DNA of 64,000 nucleotides from Polytrichum commune (Eukaryota > Streptophyta > Polytrichopsida > Polytrichales > Polytrichaceae): contig OX485807.1 in the NCBI GenBank assembly GCA_950295325.1, positions 41,448,440 to 41,512,439 of the forward strand. The letters run 5' to 3'. The position numbers and the translations under genes were made by a program. The notes under the pieces were generated by a model. That model had not been told where the DNA came from, did not search any database, and saw only the letters and a program-made list of their open reading frames with translations. Shown here in pieces: positions 60,195 through 64,000 of the stretch (position 1 is its first letter; every line of letters begins with the position of its first letter).

Positions 60195-61631
60195 TCAGGA
60201 GCCTTGGCCTGTTGTAATATTATATATTTGGGTTCCTATGCCCAAGAAACTAATCACAATTGCCATCACCAGTATGGTCCAGGCAAGTGGCAAGCTCTCA
60301 TGGGCATGATTGCCCCTCTTATATTTAGACCTAATGACAACTAACGCGGGGAAAATGAAACCTAAAGAGAGGCCGGTGGTAGCTCCAGTGAACTGAAAAG
60401 CGACCCAAATGTTGGGCACCACCGTCGACCCCACAAAAATCAGCACCAAAAGAACAATTGTGATGATCCCAAACCTATACTTGCTTTCTGGCAACGGCGG
60501 TCTTTCGGGAAAGAGAACCGCATCAATCGTCTGCCGCAGGGAGAAATGAATCACCGGGAACACCAACATCAAATGGAGCACGTAGCCAATCCGAATTCCG
60601 TCGTCCAGCACGCCGCTGAATGGGATTCCCAAGTCGGCGTCGAAATTCACGAGTACGTCAGAGTTTGTGAGGTCTCCAAAAAGAAGGTATCCCGAGAGTG
60701 CTGTCGCGCTGTACACTAAAACACAGAGAATGGCCGTGATGCGCCCCACTTTGAACATTTTCGTGGGCGATCGGTTTTTGAGTTCAAGGTAGATTGGGGG
60801 CACGTTGAAGTGACAAACAAACGCGTTCGACATGATTGGTATGACCGTCAGAAGCTCCAAAATCGTGTGTTTTGAAGCAAACGACGGTAGCATCCTCGGC
60901 ATCGCGAGCTTCCCCATCGCGAGCTTCACCAATGCAATCACAGACGAGAGGAATACAAACACCAACGCGAGCGCGACCGATGCAGCCGATGAGAAGTGCA
61001 AGGAGTCGATCCGCCTGAGCAACGACAGAGGCGCGAGCACGAGTAACATGGTGAGTAGTACCATGAGCTTGCGATCGCTCCACCAACCTGCTGCCCCTGT
61101 CCACTCCTCGAACAATCCCACATGGTTCTTGGAGCCTGCAAGAACATCTCCAATGATGATGAGGTAGACGATCAAAATGCCCGCATTGTTGATTATGATG
61201 CAGATTTGTGCGACGGCTCGGGCGGCCCACCCGCAAGCATTGCCTACAAGGTCCCCAAACGTCCAAACTTTTGCAATCGCCAAAAAGTGGACAAGCATCT
61301 CAATGCTGAGCTCTGACACGACGCCCATTGTGCATATCACAAGGAGCCCAATTGGCATCCCTAAAACCCTCATGGTTGCAGGTAGCGCCATAATGCCGGC
61401 TCCAATGATCGTTGTCGCAAGGTTGAATACTGCACTGCCCATGTTGGCAGTTGCAACCTCGTGTGTTGATTCATCCTCGTCATGGCTTCCTTTCGCAGAT
61501 CGATGACCCTCCTCGATCGTGTCGGAGGATGCAAAGGACGGAGGTAACAATGGAAGCTCATCTGCTGCCACTTTGTGTCCATTTCGAGAGGCACTGTCTG
61601 TTGAAGCAACACCTGGTTGCAGGAGTGACAC
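60195..61631 (-). CDS. Amino acid transporter, AVT6-like (SLC38/Aa_trans family)
   Basis: A 478-codon open frame encodes a polytopic membrane protein with about 11 hydrophobic segments after a polar N-terminus of about 60 residues. Family hallmarks are AVFNLATTIIGAGIMALP (about 67-84), INNAGILIVYLIIIGDVLAG (about 147-166), LLRRIDSLHFSSA, CHFNVPPIYLEL, GYLLFGD..NSDVLVNFD, GYVLHLMLVFPV and FQFTGATTG. This order is typical of plant AVT6 proteins, which export neutral or acidic amino acids from vacuoles; substrate and location here are inferred. The membrane core is uninterrupted by introns. The frame as given opens with GTG, not ATG. The first in-frame ATG is codon 64, at the edge of the transporter domain, and would remove the acidic ELPLLPP leader seen in homologues. 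A good 3' splice site (TTTCTGTCTCAG, exon from 61654) precedes it in frame, so the real start probably lies in a short upstream exon beyond 61654. The gene converges on the TRM gene. Confidence 0.9.
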   Translation of the reverse strand: MSLLQPGVASTDSASRNGHKVAADELPLLPPSFASSDTIEEGHRSAKGSHDEDESTHEVATANMGSAVFNLATTIIGAGIMALPATMRVLGMPIGLLVICTMGVVSELSIEMLVHFLAIAKVWTFGDLVGNACGWAARAVAQICIIINNAGILIVYLIIIGDVLAGSKNHVGLFEEWTGAAGWWSDRKLMVLLTMLLVLAPLSLLRRIDSLHFSSAASVALALVFVFLSSVIALVKLAMGKLAMPRMLPSFASKHTILELLTVIPIMSNAFVCHFNVPPIYLELKNRSPTKMFKVGRITAILCVLVYSATALSGYLLFGDLTNSDVLVNFDADLGIPFSGVLDDGIRIGYVLHLMLVFPVIHFSLRQTIDAVLFPERPPLPESKYRFGIITIVLLVLIFVGSTVVPNIWVAFQFTGATTGLSLGFIFPALVVIRSKYKRGNHAHESLPLAWTILVMAIVISFLGIGTQIYNITTGQGS

Positions 61632-61689
61632 AATCTTAGAGAGAAACTTAATTCCTGAGACAGAAATTTAAGGGTGCTAACACAAGATC

Positions 61690-62065
61690 CTTGTAGGTAT
61701 TGATGTTCTCAAACAGCACTTACAGATACAGGTTACCAGTAAACCATAGGATAAGAATCAAGAGAGATACTTCATCCCACGCTTTTTAGAGCCACATACT
61801 CCATACAAAGCAGTCACAAGGAAGCAATCAGAGACTAGCTTGACTTAAAAAACGAATCACACATGTGGGAATAGACATATGGTGCCAAATAGTCAGACTA
61901 ACAGAGTATCCTCTTTTTTTAAAGTATTTGATGTTCAAACAACACTCGCAGAAAAAAGGTATCCAATAAACCACGACATAAGCATCAAAAAATAGTGAAT
62001 GCCAAGCTTTTAGAGTTACATACTCACTACAAAGCAATCAAAAGGAAGTAATCAAATATAGAATG
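61690..62065. repeat. Tandem duplication (period about 232 bp) upstream of the transporter gene
   Basis: 'tattgatgttctcaaacagcactt..ccagtaaacca' at 61697 recurs as 'tatttgatgttcaaacaacactc..ccaataaacca' at 61925, with the 'acgctttttagagccacatact' segment also doubled. Confidence 0.65.
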
Positions 62066-62579
62066 AAATGCAAAAGAAATCCCTCATGCAGCAATAGCCA
62101 AATGGTGGCAAGCCATTTTGACCAGGGACCATCCACAACAATCTATCTGCATGAAAAAAGTCACCCTTCCGCCACATTCCCAGTGATGAAACTTCATCAG
62201 TTCCCAGTGACAATAGATCCTTGTCTTGAGTTTCTGCTACTGCCCTCCAGAGGTCATGGGAAGACTTGAGCAAATTCTTCTTTAGGATGTATACAAAGAC
62301 CTCTATCTCGACACATGGGAACCAGGAGAGATAAACAATACCCTGAAGTAGGAAAAGCAGAAGCCAAATGCTTATTTTATTTGAGCAAACACCCTATTTT
62401 TGCTAAGAGGCTTTGACAAGCTCCCTTGTAGGAATCCTCCAAAGCATCGATAATTGTTGGAACAGTCTAAAAGCAGGGGCTCCGAAGGTAGTACCAACTT
62501 CAGAAAGAAGACCCCAAGTTCCAATAATGCAACGACGTTTACTAAAGCCTAATACGCATGCTACCCACTAGGGTTTTGG
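62066..62579. other. Gene-free upstream flank of the transporter gene
   Basis: It may hold the missing first exon or promoter of the transporter. No start codon plus donor pair of the right phase stood out. Confidence 0.3.
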
Positions 62580-64000
62580 CTGTTCTTGGGAGTTTCATAT
62601 CACAATATGGGACGACCTAATTTAGTGTGAGGGTCTGTGAGAAGTTCTGTGCAATGATTCAGGACTTGTCAGACAATGTTTCTCATTTTCTCTTAATTGT
62701 GATGTTTCTGATTGTTATTAAGCCAGCAATAAGAAATGGTGTCCTACGCTCGTCGGAAATACGATGTCTAAATATCAAGCTTGAAGTGCCATGTTGTTCA
62801 GGAAATACCCTCCAAGGAGACTATCTGAAGAAGTGAAAAATATCTCTATAACCTTGGTTTCAAAACCTGCCGCACAAGTTCTTGGAATTTCATATCGCAA
62901 TATAGAGAAACCTAATTCACTGTGAAGGACGTAGAGAGATTCTGTGCCAATGGTCCAGGACTTGTTAAACGATGTTTCTAACTTCTCTCCAGATTATGAT
63001 GTTTCCAATTGTCATTGCAGCCAGAAATAAGAGGTGCCTTGTTCTTCATCACAGAAACACCCTTTAAGCAAACTATCTGAAGAAGGCAAAAATATCTCTC
63101 TATATTATAACTGCTGCGGTTCTTGGGAGTTACATATCGATATACAGGAAAACCTAATCCACCGTGAAGGACTTAGAGAAGTCATGTGCAATTGTCCAGG
63201 ACATGTCGGACGACATTTCTAAGTTTTCTCTGAATTATGGTGTTTCCGATTGTCATTAAGCCAGCAATAAGAGATGGTAGTCTCCTGTGCAGCTCGTTAG
63301 AAATACTGTCCATAGCACGTGCTGTTTACAGTGCCATGTTGTTCAGAACCAAAACATACTTCAACCAACTATCTGAAGAAGGCAAAATTATCTCTATGGG
63401 ACAATACATTGGTTTAAACTTTCGCAGTTCTTGCGAGTTTCATATCGCTATACAGGATAACCTAATTCACTTTGAAGGTCTTACACACGCTCTGTGCAAT
63501 GGTTCAGGACCTGCAGGTCAACATTCTCTAACTTACGATGTTTCCGATTGCCATTAAGCCAACGACAAGAGATGCTCATTAGAAATACTATATCTGAATG
63601 TTAACCCCATATGCAGCTCACAGTGCCATGTGGTTCAAAACCGACATATCCTCCAAGCAAAACATCTGCTACTGAACTAGTCCTTGGAAAAAAAAGGCCT
63701 TTTTTAAAACTGCCACAGCCATTGGAATTTTCATATCGCTATACTGGAAAACCTAATTCACTGTGCAATGGTCCAGGACCTGTAGGACTACATTTCAAAG
63801 TTTTCTCTGGACTTTCTCTAGTCTTCCGATTGCCATCAAGGATAGCGACAAGAGATTTAACTTTAGAAACACTAAGTCCAAATGTTAACCCCAAGTGCAG
63901 GTTACAGTACCATATGTTCCAAAACCGAAACATCCTTCAAGCAAAAATCTGCTGCTGAACTAGTCCTTGGAGTGCTAAACTCCGAAACTTCGAACCCAAC
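62580..64000. repeat. Tandem array of about 290 bp units, running off the window
   Basis: 'tcttgggagtttcatatcgcaatat'-type starts occur near 62583, 62878, 63119, 63428 and 63719 (spacing 241-309). Each is followed by 'acctaattcactgtgaagg', 'gcaatggtccaggac', 'gatgtttccgattg' and 'ctatctgaagaaggc'. The units are well diverged. No coding is supported. Confidence 0.75.

Overview
The window looks like nuclear DNA of a land plant with a large, repeat-rich, gene-poor genome. The evidence is spliced genes with canonical GT/AG introns, a plant-specific LONGIFOLIA/TRM protein, a plant vacuolar-type amino acid transporter, and abundant small TIR transposons. The species cannot be named from the sequence. 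Gene-poor DNA full of decayed repeats, with short introns in the one spliced gene, would suit a seed-free plant such as a lycophyte, fern or bryophyte, but this is inference only.

Layout. Bases 1 to about 51,200 hold no convincing intact gene. They are a mosaic of non-autonomous DNA transposons (MITEs), dispersed decayed repeats, local tandem duplications, minisatellites and microsatellites. Several MITEs can be delimited to the base from terminal inverted repeats (TIRs) and target-site duplications (TSDs). These include a hAT-like family of about 226 bp with six copies, a 771 bp hAT deletion derivative that still holds the broken 3' end of a transposase gene, and a GGGCC-ended family of about 500 bp with three copies. 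One copy of the GGGCC-ended family is split by a 346 bp hAT-like MITE. A Mutator-like 470 bp element is also present, with two 92 bp miniature relatives. Tandem arrays lie at 13.1-13.7 kb (about 60 bp unit), 24.6-25.6 kb (190 bp unit), 40.3-40.7 kb (about 31 bp unit), 49.7-51.2 kb (296 bp unit) and 62.6-64 kb (about 290 bp unit, running off the window). A possible degraded tail of a non-LTR retrotransposon lies near 38.4-39.1 kb.

The gene-bearing part is 51.2-61.7 kb. A six-exon gene on the + strand (53,333-58,909) encodes a predicted 1,553-residue TRM/LONGIFOLIA protein, a class that works at cortical microtubules in cell-shape and division-plane control. Tail to tail with it, on the - strand (60,195-61,631), is a transporter of the AVT6 (SLC38-like) family whose coding exon lacks its own ATG. 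Its start is probably in an upstream exon. The two genes are convergent and about 1.3 kb apart. Nothing in the sequence links their functions.

No complete novel system was found. The most informative material is the transposon archaeology: nested insertions with intact TSDs, a MITE captured and then amplified inside a tandem array, and satellite-like arrays grown from dispersed repeats.
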